This document shows, piece by piece, positions 48,741 through 60,437 of a stretch of DNA of 64,000 nucleotides. The stretch is from Adiantum capillus-veneris. Taxonomy: Eukaryota; Streptophyta; Polypodiopsida; Polypodiales; Pteridaceae. The translations under genes and the position numbers were made by a program. The notes beneath the pieces were generated by a model, which was not told the DNA's origin, did no database searches, and was given only the letters and a program-made list of their open reading frames with translations. The stretch covers positions 80,237,838-80,301,837 of the forward strand of contig CM043953.1 of the NCBI GenBank assembly GCA_014529385.2, given 5' to 3'. Each line of letters starts with the position of its first letter. Positions within the stretch are counted from its first letter, which is position 1.

Positions 48741-49022
48741 TATGCAGCATTTGAGGAATATTGTTTGGACTCGCAAAGCAACATTGTCTATCTGGCAAGG
48801 ATGTCGTAGAGAGACTGAAACATGATATTCATATGGAGTATGCAACCATTTGATTCCTAACTTTCGTAGGCAGAAACCAGCCACATCCACGCATATCATT
48901 CCTGTCGCTTTAGAGGAACTACATCATTGAAATTAACTTTACAGCCTTTCTTTTACCAGGTATAACTTTTCAAGAATCAAACCTTTCAATTGAATTATCT
49001 GAAGCAATCTTGCTTTCAACAG
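48741..49022 (+). other. 5' flank or intron of the plus-strand P450
   Basis: No N-terminal P450 coding sequence is seen here. The right end (TTGCTTTCAACAG) looks like a splice acceptor. The stretch is therefore best read as the end of an intron whose upstream exon lies beyond the gypsy insertion or is lost. Confidence 0.5.
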
Positions 49023-51028
49023 AGTGTAGACTGTGCTGAAGGACGGAGCTGGATTTTGTTGAACAGCATTCAAAGGCATGGGAAAATGTTTTATGTCAAG
49101 TTGGGGAAAGTTGTGAGCTTGGTAGTCCTTGATCCTTTATCTGTACAGCAACTTCTCACTCAGAATGCTGATTGCTATGCCAAGGGCTTATTTGTACGTG
49201 CACTGGGAATCCTTGGTAATGGTGTTTTTAGTTCAAGTGGCAGTGAATGGATGGATCAACGTCAGCTTCTTGGCCACTGCTTTTTCATGCGAGAGCTGAA
49301 GGTTGTATTGCTATTCAAAATTTTCTTTGAATTCTCAGTCATAAATCAAAATGTGCTCAAAGAAGATGATAAGTTGAAAACTTTGTATATTCTCAGGATC
49401 ATTTTGAAACCATACAAGAGGCTGCAAAGAATCATGTGGAGTGCTGGAGTGCTCTTGCTACTGAAGTAGTGGATGTACACAAACTATTTCTAGAATTGAC
49501 AGTAGGATTGATTTGTGAAATAGCAATTGGCGAGAGCATAGAGAAGAAGATTGCAATCATGATCTTCGAAAGGTTTAATAGCTATCTTAACAAATACAGG
49601 CAGAGAGTCTGCAGTCCTTTCTACAGTTTCTTCGGATACAGGTTCGTGATAATCTTTTGGATTATATGCTTGCTTGTGATTGTTATAACAAATAGCAGGC
49701 TTTTGTGAATTTACAGATCAATAAGCATAGACGTCTCTTAATGGTTGAACCGTGTCTTGTACAAATCTGCATGTATTAGAATGAACATAATAAAAGAACT
49801 CTCATGGGAAAGTTAACTGTATGTCGGGCAGATCATACTCCTGTTTTATTTCTAAATTGTGTAGGGTACGAAGCTTGTTCAATTTGGAAGTTGAACATGC
49901 TTATGTGCATGTGGGGGGGGGGGAGGGGGGGCGGGGGGTGTTGGTTTGGGGGTTGCACCAATGTGCATGTGGGTATTTCTCTGTTTGAGGTTTTCCACAA
50001 GTAATACAGCATTACTCAGTAAATGTGGGTGTGCAACCACACCCAAAAGTGCACCCCTGTCTCTTCGTCCTAATGATGAGTCTATCAGAAAGTCTCCCTT
50101 TTTTCTTGCGATAATGGATGAGCTTGATGTCCAAAACCACTGCTTTTCCAAGTCTGTTTTGAAAGCATGGAGTTGGTGGGTTGCGTTAGAAGGTAGATAT
50201 CAAAATTTCCCTGAGCATTTGAGGTACAGAAAGTCTAATTGATATTTTTTGTATGGGCACAGATGGAAGAGCCAGTATATCATGGAGGATGAGAAACACT
50301 TATTGACCACAATCAAGGAGCTGGTATGCAAAAGAGAGCAGACATTGAACTCACGAAGCAGTAAGGAAGGGCTAGCAATTGACCTGTTGATTGAGAGGGC
50401 CCAAGGCAAGGAAAATTCAAATCCTAGTCTGGTGATTGATAATACTTCAACACTTATTTTAGCAGGCCATGAAACAACAGCAAACCTTCTAACATGGACA
50501 GTCTATTTGCTTGGCACCCACTTGAACTGGCAAGAAGAAGCACGATCAGAAGCGCAGGGAATCATAGAGCTTGACATGAAAAACATGAGCCAGCTTAAGA
50601 TACTTGGGATGATACTTTGGGAGTCTCTTCGACTGTACCCCCCACAACCTATTATCGCTCGCCGATGCATGCGGGAGAACACTGTCAGCGACATTATCAT
50701 CCCCAAAGGTTTAGAGGTGATAATTCCTGTTTCTGCGATGCACCGCAACAAGGATGTGTGGGGACAGGATTCGGAGGAATTCAAGCCTGGTCGATTCGCC
50801 AATGGTATCAACAAAGCTTGCAAAGTTCCTTCATCATTTCTTCCTTTTGGGTCTGGGCCAAGGACTTGCATTGGGCAGACTCTTGCATTGTTAGAGGCAA
50901 AAGTCACCTTGTATCATATGCTCAAGAATTATTCTTGGGAGATTAGCCCAGGCTATCAGCATTGTCCAGATGTGACATTAACATTACAACCTCTATTTGG
51001 TATGCCCATTATTCTTGTGAGGCAATAA
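49023..51028 (+). CDS. CYP72-clan cytochrome P450, three exons, N-terminal exon not found
   Basis: Exons inferred at 49023-49301, 49397-49641 and 50263-51028, all with GT/AG introns and consistent phase. Together they give about 429 residues; CYP72-clan proteins are usually just over 500. Visible motifs: HGKMFYVKLGKVVSLVVLDP in the first exon, MRELK at the classic intron site, I-helix LILAGHETTANLL, K-helix ESLRLYPPQP, PERF region as FKPGRF (Glu to Gly), and heme ligand loop FLPFGSGPRTCIGQ. The product would be a haem monooxygenase of the endoplasmic reticulum, substrate unknown. The membrane anchor and hinge are missing, with a young gypsy insertion upstream. The third exon has no intron near the K-helix, whereas the related pseudogene at 12455-13445 keeps one. 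Either a gene broken at its 5' end or one with a distant first exon. Confidence 0.85.
49911..49950 (+). repeat. G-rich tract in P450 intron 2
   Basis: Almost pure G with single A, C and T interruptions. On either side is GTGCATGTGGG/GTGCATGTGGG, a short direct repeat of 11 bases (49906 and 49962 area). It may be an old insertion with a poly(G) end (inference). Confidence 0.85.
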
Positions 51029-51334
51029 CTTGGGATGAGGATGCTCCCTAGGTTTCTTTTGCCTCAAATTCATGAGAGCATGATTATTTAAGTACAAGGA
51101 GGAGGGTTTCACTATTGGGCTATCTTTATAGCCAAACAATTATAAACTAGCAAAGCATTCAAATTTTGTTAAAAGACAACCCATCGCATATTGGTTCCTA
51201 TTTTGAACTATTATGTAAACATTATGACCTTTGTACACCTTGTACACACAATGTAATGCCCACTCTCTCGTGCTCGCTCTTGCATAGGATATAACCAAAT
51301 AATTATATTCACAAGGGAAGCTTTGTCAAAGGTG
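51029..51334. other. 3' flank of the P450, no gene
   Basis: AT-richer DNA with several possible poly(A) signals such as AATAATT-like sequences. No open frame or repeat match was seen. Confidence 0.4.
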
Positions 51335-51435
51335 GCAGCGGAAGATGCAATGAAGACAAGAATTGGCTTGTGATCTGACACCTTGACTCCGATCTAGAAC
51401 ACCTGCATTGCCAAACACAAAGAGACAGGACATCT

Positions 51436-51469
51436 GAGAGAGAGAGAGAGCGAGAGAGAGCGAGAGAAA
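51436..51469. repeat. (GA)n with GC interruptions, left of a LINE fragment
   Basis: GA units with two GAGC interruptions, then AAACGAAACGAAACG leading into the LINE 3' end. The right-hand GA tract is 51660-51701. Confidence 0.93.
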
Positions 51470-51658
51470 CGAAACGAAACGAAATGTTATGTAAACGTCC
51501 AAAAGGCCAAAATGACCTATGAGACCGAACTGTTACAAAATTGTGAATCTGATACCATGTCTGGGTACAAAAAGACTAGAACAAAAGTACTACTACTACT
51601 AGAATCCATCCTCATCTGCACTCTGGATGTCGAGAGAGTATGGCTCGAATCCTCTACC

Positions 51659-51659
<1 letters not shown>
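51470..51659 (-). mobile_element. 5'-truncated 3' UTR fragment of the LINE at 17614-20400
   Basis: AATGACCTATGAGACC, TGTGAATCTG and ATGTCTGGGTAC match 17658-17715 in order. GCACTCTGGATGTC matches GCATTCTGGATGTC near 17808. About 190 bp survive, a classic heavily 5'-truncated LINE insertion in the minus orientation. Both sides are GA repeat. The tail is ACGAA/ATTTCG-type units, as in the longer copy. Confidence 0.85.

Positions 51660-51701
<42 letters not shown>
51660..51701. repeat. (GA)n, right of the LINE fragment
   Basis: About 20 perfect GA units followed by the right arm of the dispersed repeat. Another GA run lies at 51923-51941. Confidence 0.96.
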
Positions 51702-51703
<2 letters not shown>

Positions 51704-52275
51704 CTGGGAAAGGCTCTCCATGCTGATAACAATTTGCTCATACAAGTGACCAAGGGTGGTCCGGCATAGAACTGACATGTCCACTGGATAGACCCGAGGT
51801 ACACATAACTACGACTGCTATTGATACTGCCAACTGGTCCTACACACAAGATCACTGACACAGCCACAACATGGGTTGGGCTCCCCAACACTTATCCATC
51901 TCCCGACAAAGGAAGAACTGGAGGGAGAGAGAGAGAGAGAGAACTACGAGAACTGGATCTCTGCTCTCCTAGGGCCAACACACGAGGCTAGTGCTATGCC
52001 TCTGATTGAGATGCCCACGGGATGGGCTGCCCTAAGAGGATCATAAGAAGGGGAAGATCTACTGCTGCCCATGTCTCTCCTAGCAAAGGAATCTCCTGCA
52101 CGCCAATTGGACATGGAACCAAGCTTAAAACCCAAGGCTAAACATGGCTAGACACAACCCGACATGCGAAACCTGAAACCTGCCTCACGTTGGTCGGGCA
52201 CAACCACAAAACAACCCTCACTGCCTAGCACCTCTCTGGGAGAAATTGGGACCGACTAGACGAATCAAGAGAGAT

Positions 52276-53474
52276 GATTGAAAACACCCCCCTTCCCCCG
52301 CCCCCCCCCTCCCCCCCAACAAAGCTCCTAGAAAAGAAGTCGAACCAGGAAGCTAGAGTGAGCAATCTACCACTGTAAAGAGAGGGTTTCGTAGATGAGG
52401 ATATTTGCTACGAAACTCCAAGGTTGAACAATACAAGGCTCTATAGTATCATCCAACAACTACCCCCGAAAGACTTTTGGGAAGTAACATGATGTCTATT
52501 GAAAGTAAATCCAGCTCTATCAAGAATCTCCTCAAGTCGACTGACTCACAAGTCGCACAACCAACATCTGCAGAAGGTACTATTGTTGATTGCTCCAAGA
52601 GAATGCATCATAATTGAGGGTAAAGGCATAAACTACGGGTATCCGGATCGTTTCCCAACTCTAAAGTGTTCCACCCTCGAGGAAAGAGTCGAAAATCTAC
52701 ACCTCCAATCATATACCACATGCCAGAATCTCCAAGTTGCTACAGGAAATTCGAGGAAAGGGACCACTAAGGCTACTAAGGAATTATATGTCCTACGACG
52801 AAGAACTAAAGAAATGCACCAACTACCATATATGAATGATGAATTGGAAACTATATTTGAAGGAACTTCATCGGAAGTGAGAGTAAATCTATAATTGATC
52901 TTCAACTGTCTGGAACACCACCCGAGAGAGTATCACTCTACTCTTGGAGTGAATCGGGAGTTAACATCCAGCAAAAAGGAAATTACATCAACATTGAGGC
53001 TACAACTAACACGGCAAGATCAAGAGAAGATCCTACTCCCAAGCTCTGCAAGAGAAGAACAAGGTGTTGTAGAAAGCCACCAAATAGACTATCAATCTTG
53101 TTTGCTACACATGGAACCACAAGAGTTGTATGGAAGTAGTGTGCACAAATTGACTCCCAAGCTGGCTCCACATCCCCCTCTGAAGGGAGAACACCCGAAC
53201 CATGGATAACTGTCATAACTCTCCAACAGTCTTTGCCTGTGTAACTAGATCACCCGAGGTAGGGGAATCCGAGAGGAAAATAATATACTTGTGGAACCTC
53301 GAACCAAATTTGGGAGAACCAAGAAAACTATCTCCCCTCTTTGAAGAATGCCATGGCTAACTGAAAGTGGTTCCTAGTTCGAGAAGGACCACTATCCACT
53401 TGTATGAAATAACATGCCAGTCTAAGGAGAAGGGAAGTAGGTGTGTCTTGAGTGGTATAGCCTCCAGGGATCAA
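52276..53474. other. no recognised gene
   Basis: A C-rich stretch (52286-52318) opens this part. A plus-strand frame at 52499-52894 (131 codons) and one at 52895-53209 show no family resemblance. They lie between two direct copies of a repeat arm (51715-52275 and 53475-53965). The stretch could be the inside of a transposon bounded by them, but I find no transposase or pol motif. Confidence 0.4.
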
Positions 53475-53965
53475 TCTGGAAGACGAGGCATAGATGACAT
53501 GCCCATTGGATAGACCGAGGTACACATAATTGCGACTGCTATTGACACTGCCAAATGGTCCTACACATAGAGATCACTGACACAACTGGTCCTACACATA
53601 GAGATCACTAACACGGCCACAACATGGGGCTGGGCTCCCCAACATTGATCCATCTCTTGGCAAAGGAAGAGAGAGAGGCTCATGACTCCACAACCTTGGA
53701 AAAGGGGAGGAAAATGGGAGAGAGGCACCAAATGCCTAGGAAAAATAGGGGGAGTGTGGGATAAAATATCCCAGGCCTCCAGGAGCCACTTGGACATGGA
53801 GCCAAGCCTAAAACCCAAGGTTAAACATGGCTAGACACAACCTGCCATGAGAAACCTACCTCACACTGGCCGGGCACAACCACAAAATAGCCCTCACTCC
53901 CTAGCACTTGTCCCTGGGAGAAACTGGGATCAACTGGATGAACCAAGAGAGATGCTTGAACTCTA
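53475..53965 (+). repeat. dispersed repeat copy 2 (right arm only)
   Basis: Shared blocks with 51770-52275 include GATAGACC-GAGGTACACATAA, GCCACAACATGG, GGGCACAACCACAAAA and CCAAGAGAGATG-type sequence. A unit ACTGGTCCTACACATAGAGATCAC is nearly duplicated at 53560-53610. No coding potential. Confidence 0.8.
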
Positions 53966-55233
53966 ACAAGCTCCTCCTTGAGAAAATCTTCACCAGCTAA
54001 TGATGATGAGTGTGCAGAGGAGCAAGCTGACAATGCGGGTATAGCATGTGGAGATTGCAAAGCATTGGTTCTTTCTTGCCCAATGAACCAAATAGGGCAT
54101 TCAAAGAAACCTCATCAGTGTTGCTGCTTGTTGCTCAACTATATATTCCCTTTTATATTCCATACATTTACATTGTTTGCTCAACGCACACATTTACTAT
54201 GATTTCAATACGAAGTTAACAAAATGATCAGAGGAGGCTTTGTGAAGTAAAAATGATTTCCTATCTCATGGAATTTTTAATGCAAGAAAAGGCACTAGAG
54301 GCCATCCAACAATGGCATATGTAGCGAAGGAGGGGGGGTTTTTTAAGTTTCAAAGATAAGAGGCTATAAATAGAATTTCAAAAAAAATTACAAGTTTATG
54401 AGAAAGGGGGAATTTTAAAATACCTCTTGAACACACGTGCTATAGGTGATTTTCAGAGAGTGGACTCCCTAGGGAAAACAAATGTCAACTATCTCTCCAT
54501 ACACAAGTCAATGCTTTGGCAATAGCCGGATAAAACAATTGCATCATAAAAAATAGCAATCAAACAATAGCCTCCCGTGAAGTCCTGACCTACTGTCTTG
54601 TTCCAATTGCTACCTCCCATGAAGTCTTGACCTAGTGCCTTATTCCAATTGCTATTTCTTCTTATGAAACAATATTAAAAAAATTCAGAATCACATTTAG
54701 AAGAATCATCAAGACAATGAAACCTCTACCTCTAATGCAATAGCATCACCACATTCTACTCCCTCACCTTCAGGTGTATGTCCATCATTATTATCTTCCA
54801 ATGTGCTAGATGGGGTGCTAGGTCCACCTAGTACACTATTATTGATGTTTATTTGTGAGGTCATCTTCGTCTAGTACAAGACTTGGGGAATGCACTTGTG
54901 GGTGAATCATTGTTGTGCATGCAAAATTTATTTAATCTTCCACTTCCATGGTTTTGGGGCCTTCAATGCCTCCTAACAACATAAGTCATCTAGACCTCAA
55001 CGAGCTCAAAAACATTCATGAATGCATTAGGATTGATTTTTGACTAGCACCCATGACTTTCAAACTTGGAGGAATTTATGGTCTGTTTGGCATTTTAGTG
55101 TACTTTTTGGAAGGATAGCTCATATTTTCACTCAGGCAAAATATCGGAAGTGGGTAAAGTGCCCATCAAAAAGAAACCCAATTACACATAATCATTATCT
55201 TCCACAAATTCCTTTTAATGTCCCATATGCATG
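53966..55233. other. no recognised gene
   Basis: AT-rich sequence with no convincing frame. A near-duplicate pair reading CCTCCCGTGAAGTCCTGACCTA and CTACCTCCCATGAAGTCTTGACCTA lies at 54570-54640. Confidence 0.45.
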
Positions 55234-55245
55234 CTTTGACGATGC

Positions 55246-55246
<1 letters not shown>

Positions 55247-55288
<42 letters not shown>
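55247..55288. repeat. 42 bp poly(C) tract (poly(G) on the minus strand)
   Basis: An uninterrupted C run at the 3' end of the minus-strand SINE-like element. Pro- or Gly-rich frames over it are artefacts. Confidence 0.97.
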
Positions 55289-55292
<4 letters not shown>

Positions 55293-55654
55293 CACCTGAG
55301 GGCCCATAGGGGGAGGTGCTTATCCCTTCCAAATATTAGCCATGAAACATGGTCGTGCAAGTGCCGCGTACCATCAGGCAAGAGCCACACATAGGCATCA
55401 CCATGGCTGCCTAATTGATGCACCACGTGCTAAGAACGACGAAGAGAACTCGTAGCAACCAGCTAGGAACCTCCTCCTCGGGTGACCCACCCCAGGAGGA
55501 GGATGCACTTGCATGTCCAAGGGCAAGAGCCCTAGCAACTTGAACACCACGTGAGCACAAGGTGTCTCTCAAGAGGTGACCCAACGGGGGATTTGAACCC
55601 ACAATCCGTAGGTTGAGAGGCCAAAGTCTTATAGTTCGACCAACTCTTTGGGGA
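55247..55654 (-). mobile_element. tRNA-headed SINE with poly(G) 3' end
   Basis: On the minus strand the element starts TCCCCAAAGAGTTGGTCGAA. It then has a tRNA-like T-arm, GTGGGTTCAAATCCCCC, which holds a B-box for RNA polymerase III. About 260 bp of body follow, and the element ends in G42. Imperfect 13 bp target duplications flank it: CTTTGACGATGCT (55234-55246) and CTTTAATGATGCT (55655-55667), two mismatches. The head looks tRNA-derived but the anticodon stem is too altered to name the tRNA. No protein is encoded. It would rely on a LINE for movement. Confidence 0.75.
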
Positions 55655-55667
55655 CTTTAATGATGCT

Positions 55668-57230
55668 TTTTCTCAACCATATGCATTACTCCATGCTCCA
55701 CAATGTGATTTGCTTAGTTTTATTATGGAAACATAGAGACCTAGCATGAAAGATTTTGAATTCCCATGAAATTTGTCATCAGATGCATTGTGCTTTTCCT
55801 TCTGGATTTGATAATTGTCTCCCAAAAATTTATCTCTTCCATTGTGCTTGGTAGGTCCCATACATGCGGTGGGCACTTGTGGCAAAGCCTTCTTAGACTA
55901 GCAAGCATTGTGCCTCGCATCCAATGAACCTACCAAGTGTGCAACACCAATAATTCATGGCAATTGTGCTAAAAACAAAAAACACCTCTCAAGGTTAGCT
56001 TGCAAGTTTCATTTTGAGGCTATACAAAAGTACAAGGTATATATTTAGGGTAACTGCCTCCAAGGGACCCTTGATTGGTGATATTGTTGCATATTAGTTA
56101 AGATTTTAAGTGAATATTGTATTATCAATGAATCCATCACTCCAAAGACACAGGGTGCCATGCATAATCATGAAAAACAAATTAGGAAGATCACCCTTGG
56201 CATTCACTTGAGATGCATAAACTTTAACAATAGATCCTCAAGGGCTCATAGGCAGCCACGACAGGAAAGCTTATGCTACTAAATTATGTAGCCGTGTAGC
56301 ACCCCCATCACGTTTTGTTGTAAGCTCTTGTAGCAGGAGACTATTGAGATGTGTTTTAGTATACAAGCATGAGTAGTTTCCTATTTATGGGCAATGAGTC
56401 CAATGTAGAAATAATTAGTGGGGCATAGTGCAGATAGAGTTAGAATGGAGATATGTCAACTAGATATGTTTAGCATGTAAAGGCTACAAAGGAGTCGTGA
56501 GCCCTTTGGGGATAATTACACGTAGGTTCATTAGCCTATGGAAAAGAGTTTTTTTATAGGCTTCTTTAGGTTAAAGGGCCAATGAAAAAGCGGTCCCTGT
56601 CTTGGAACCCGTCGGCCCCCTAAAATAATGCCATTTTGCTCCAGGCCCGAGACATGTTCAAGTAGGTGTTGGACTAGTTAGCACAAAACAAGATTGAATA
56701 CTTCCCATCGGATCCTGAGTTTAAGCCTCATTGGCTCACTAGCTCAACTTACACCCCTTGTTGTCTCCCTACTCACGGCCATTTTTGTTACACACAGAAT
56801 TTTGTTCGACGTCATGCGTCTTGCATACCTCACATTTTGCAATGCTGCTTCTATCCCGGATAGCCCTTGGGCTCAGTTCTTTAATGCGTCCTCCCAACAA
56901 GCGCAAAACAGTGCAGCATAGTGGTCGCAATTCGTCAGCTCTCTTAGGTGGCTCTCTATCAGGTGTTTTACCCTAGATGAAGTAGAGATGTTAAGCTGGA
57001 AGAACCTAGAACCTAGTAGAAAACGCTAGAAGCTTCTTGAGGTATTCTTTAATATATGTTGTTAGCATTATATATGTTATTGGCATCCACTATATTTTGT
57101 GAGGATAGTATATTTCATGGAACATAAAATATTCTACTAAAGTGTCTTTTTTCACATTGAACATGTATGTGCCATTTAACAATCCTCGTGAGAAGTGGCA
57201 ATGGAAGATGGACAAATATGGCTTTAAATA
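55668..57230. other. no recognised gene
   Basis: No protein motif, LTR or repeat match seen on either strand. The frames at 56694-56976 are short and overlap out of phase, as chance frames do. Confidence 0.45.
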
Positions 57231-57427
57231 GTGAAAATAGGTGCACCTCTCATCTTTGATGACGAATAACAGTAACCTCCAAATGTGGACCCTCCGAGAG
57301 CAACCATGTTCCAGTGATCTCCTAGATCTGCAAGGTACACATAGTTTCTAGTGCAGGAGGGCACAATAGGAGAGAGGACTTGCAAAAAATGCAGAGGCAT
57401 AAGAGGGAGGGCTTGGTGGTTTAAAAA

Positions 57428-57530
<103 letters not shown>

Positions 57531-57536
57531 AAGGCG

Positions 57537-57880
57537 GCCCATGTGGAGACCATGCCGGTGGTCTTGTGTTCAACAGTAGTTGGCACTGTGAGTCGCAGTC
57601 ACAGTTGTGTGTGCACATCAGATCTATCCATTGGGCATGTCACTTCTATGAGCATCTTGTTATCAGCATGGAGAGCCTTCCCCATCTCTCTCTCTCTCTC
57701 TCTCTCATTCCCAGATGTCTCTTTCTGCCTCAGTAATCTCTCTTCTCCATAGGTGTGCTGTTCATGTAATTGGCATTCAAGATATTCTAGATTTGATTCG
57801 AGGTGTCCAACAAATCGTAGGCCAATTCTTGTCTTCATTGCATCTTTCGCTTCCACCTTTGACATGAAGATGGCAAACCA
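57537..57880 (-). repeat. dispersed repeat copy 3, inverse, with uninterrupted (TC)n
   Basis: Its complement carries both arms seen at 51335-51435 and 51702-51880. They are joined here by a simple 22 bp TC tract (57685-57706) without any LINE sequence. It thus represents the form of the repeat before the LINE fragment was inserted in copy 1. Confidence 0.82.
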
Positions 57881-59290
57881 ACATGTCTATGGATATCGGA
57901 AGGGAAGCAATTTTAGGCAAACACTCTGGTCTTCTTTGAGGGTGTGTAAGTTATGGCTGGCTTGTTGTGTTTTCGTATTGATGATTGTGTCAGTGCTGCT
58001 ATGGTTGCCAGTAAAAGGGAGCAATTTCTCTTTTATGGATTCTAACAAATAGCTATTTTACCCGAATCTCACCAATGGGATATGAATGTTGTCTTTTGAT
58101 TCAGAGAAATTTCTCTTTTCTAGATCGTTGATGATATGTGGTGGCTATGACTTTTGAAGTGGGTGGATCCAAAGATTTCCAAAAGCATATTCACTATGGT
58201 TGTATGATATTGGATACATGCTATTGTGTTATACTGTTTGAAGCATGCATAATAGACTTGCTTTATGGTTTTTTGATGCCATATATTTCTAAAGGGTTTT
58301 ATCTTGATTTTGGGAAGTTTCTTTTAAAGCCATTTGACCCACTGGATATTATGCTATTTATGATCTATGGCAATTGATCTCTATGTTGTTTGATGCATGA
58401 GGGTACCATGATGTGTGGTAGCTTACCTAGATGTGCTATGAAGCACGGGATTTATTAGTTATTGGATGCCTATGCTATGTTAACAAAAAGTTTTTATGAA
58501 TTCCATACAATCCTGGAGGGGCTTTTGTTTACATGATCACCAAGATTAGGTGTTTATTGCTGGCATGTATACATTGGGGTGATGTTTGTATGTTTATAGA
58601 TTTTGTGTATGTAATTTTCAATAAAGAGGGCACATGCCAGAGGATGTGCAAGCTTAGAGGGGCTGAATGTCATGTTGTTTTGCAGGCATGGTAAGAAAAT
58701 AAAAAGCTAGATAGCATTTGAGCATTTTTGCTAAGTTGGTATGGTTCGGTGCTTCAGATGTGTGCCAAATGCGGCTACAAATAGTGGGTTAGAAGTTTTT
58801 AATGTGAAAAATAGTGCCAAAATGTTGTAATTTGATTTTGAGGTTAATTCAATTTTTTTCGAGCTCCATTGGGTGTAGCACAGGGCTAATACAACCAATT
58901 TCGCTCTAACTATGTGGGTTTTAGGATTTTCAAGCAACTGTCCATGCGAGTGACTTCAATGCAATGATTGAAGTTTTGCCAATTTATAGGCCCAATCCAA
59001 TGTTTTGGCAAATCTTGACAAGCTCGAGATCCAATCGGGAATTATTGCATTTGAATTGGATCAAAATTTGCCAAGTTATGCTCAAAATACCCTTTTGGTT
59101 CACTTTGTACAGGTGGGTTTTTAAGTTCAAAGGAGGGGCTTCACCTTGAGCTACCATGTGGCATGCTAATAAGTTCACATACTATTTTTGACATCTTAGA
59201 GAGAGGGAGGAGATAGAATATAGTAGAGGCAATATATGTGTATGTGTTGCCACCTCTCATTTTTGCAGGTGGTATTTTCTGATAGTTCCC
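57881..59290. other. T-rich non-coding DNA
   Basis: The plus strand is T-rich like plant intron or intergenic sequence. I could not find conserved motifs. The frame 58138-58377 is Leu/Phe-rich and probably chance. Confidence 0.45.
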
Positions 59291-59294
59291 TTGT

Positions 59295-60437
59295 GTGTTG
59301 GGGTATAGGCACATGGGCCTTGCCCAGCCGCCTAGGTCTTGGGGAAATAGGGGGACGATCTGGGTAACACCTGAGGGAGATGAAATGCCACCACTCGTAC
59401 CTTTAAATATGATAGAAGCAATGCATATAGCTTCTGTTGACCTACAAGCTGAAGGCTTGACTGAAATTGGAACAAGTAGCGTCTCACAAGGCTATAGCCC
59501 ATACGATTCAAAGTCAAAATCATAAATTGAAATTGACTCTGAGGACGAAGAATCTGAGTTAAATCCTAGTGCAAATGTGGAGACAAACCATTCAGGGCCC
59601 AGTGGTACCCTAGATGACAATCTATTCAAGGGAGCAGAAGACACATAGTGATTCATCTAGTGACTCTTCACTAGAGATCGGCCGTAATAAAAAAATAGAC
59701 AAGAAGAGTAGGAGATATAAGAGGCGACGCTATCGAGCAAATGTACGTGCTAGAATAAATGAAAAGAAATCTATCGCAAAATGGCTTAATTATATAGGGG
59801 CATACGATGCTCATCAAAAGTTGGTAGATAACTGGGGTGAATACCTTCAAAGTGTTATGTGGTGTAGTCCACAACCCATTAACATCGCAAAACTAGAGGC
59901 TATAGAGAAGCCATACCGTAAGGAGACGACAAAATATAGAGTTAGCTCAACAACAAAAGGAAGCATAAGTGAAATCAGAGTCCACAGAACAACAAGACCT
60001 CACAGACTTACACCCTGCACCTGAACATTTCAAATCGTACACCACAGAGGAATGTAAGGTTGTGTATACAAAGGCTCGAAGAAAACCTATCAATGGAAGC
60101 AATGGAGTTTATGACGATCCAATGATAGTTAAGGAGATAGAGTTAGTAGACCCAGGAGAAGAGTCCAAACCTGTTTTCATTGCCGAAGATCTGACATAGA
60201 GTGAGGAGTATGTACTTAAAGAACTTCTAAAGGAATTCAAGGATATATTTGCTTGGACATATCATGATATGAAAGGTGTTCCACCTTCCGTGGTACAACA
60301 CACGATCCCCATGAATAGCATGGCTAAACCAGTTTAGCAACGAACCTACCCAATGAATCCTAAGTATGCAAAGATTTTTCAAGAAGAGATTGAAAGCTGG
60401 TCAAATGCGGATTCAAATACCCTATTGAGCACTCAGA
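59295..60437 (+). pseudogene. gypsy end of protease and pro-RT linker
   Basis: The start (SWGNRGTIWVTPEGDEMPPL) resembles the end of the retropepsin region of the 1420-12454 element (DWGNDAMWIHTPGSPMQP). The element is therefore truncated here at its 5' side. A polar, Ser/Lys/Arg-rich linker with frameshifts follows. The RT entry DIFAWTYHDMKGVPP comes next, and then NPKYAKIFQEEIE with stops. The 5' LTR and gag are not in the window. Confidence 0.75.

Larger units (their letters stand above)
51335..52275 (+). repeat. dispersed repeat copy 1, holding a (GA)n tract with a LINE fragment inside
   Basis: The left arm (GTCAAAGGTGGCAGCGGAAG to GACATCTGAGAGAG) and right arm (TGGGAAAGGCTCTCCATGCTGA onward) match the inverse copy at 57537-57880. 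There they are joined by a simple (TC)n tract. Here the GA tract is split by 51470-51659. The right arm also matches 53475-53965. No protein is encoded. The family type (SINE, LTR or other) is unclear. Confidence 0.82.

Noticed and set aside
55166-55426. Frame with a polyglycine or polyproline stretch
   Set aside because: It is produced by the 42 bp C/G run in a SINE-like element and not by a protein gene.
55565-55654. Possible tRNA gene on the minus strand
   Set aside because: A B-box-like T-arm is present, but the acceptor and anticodon stems do not pair well. The unit is part of a SINE with target duplications.
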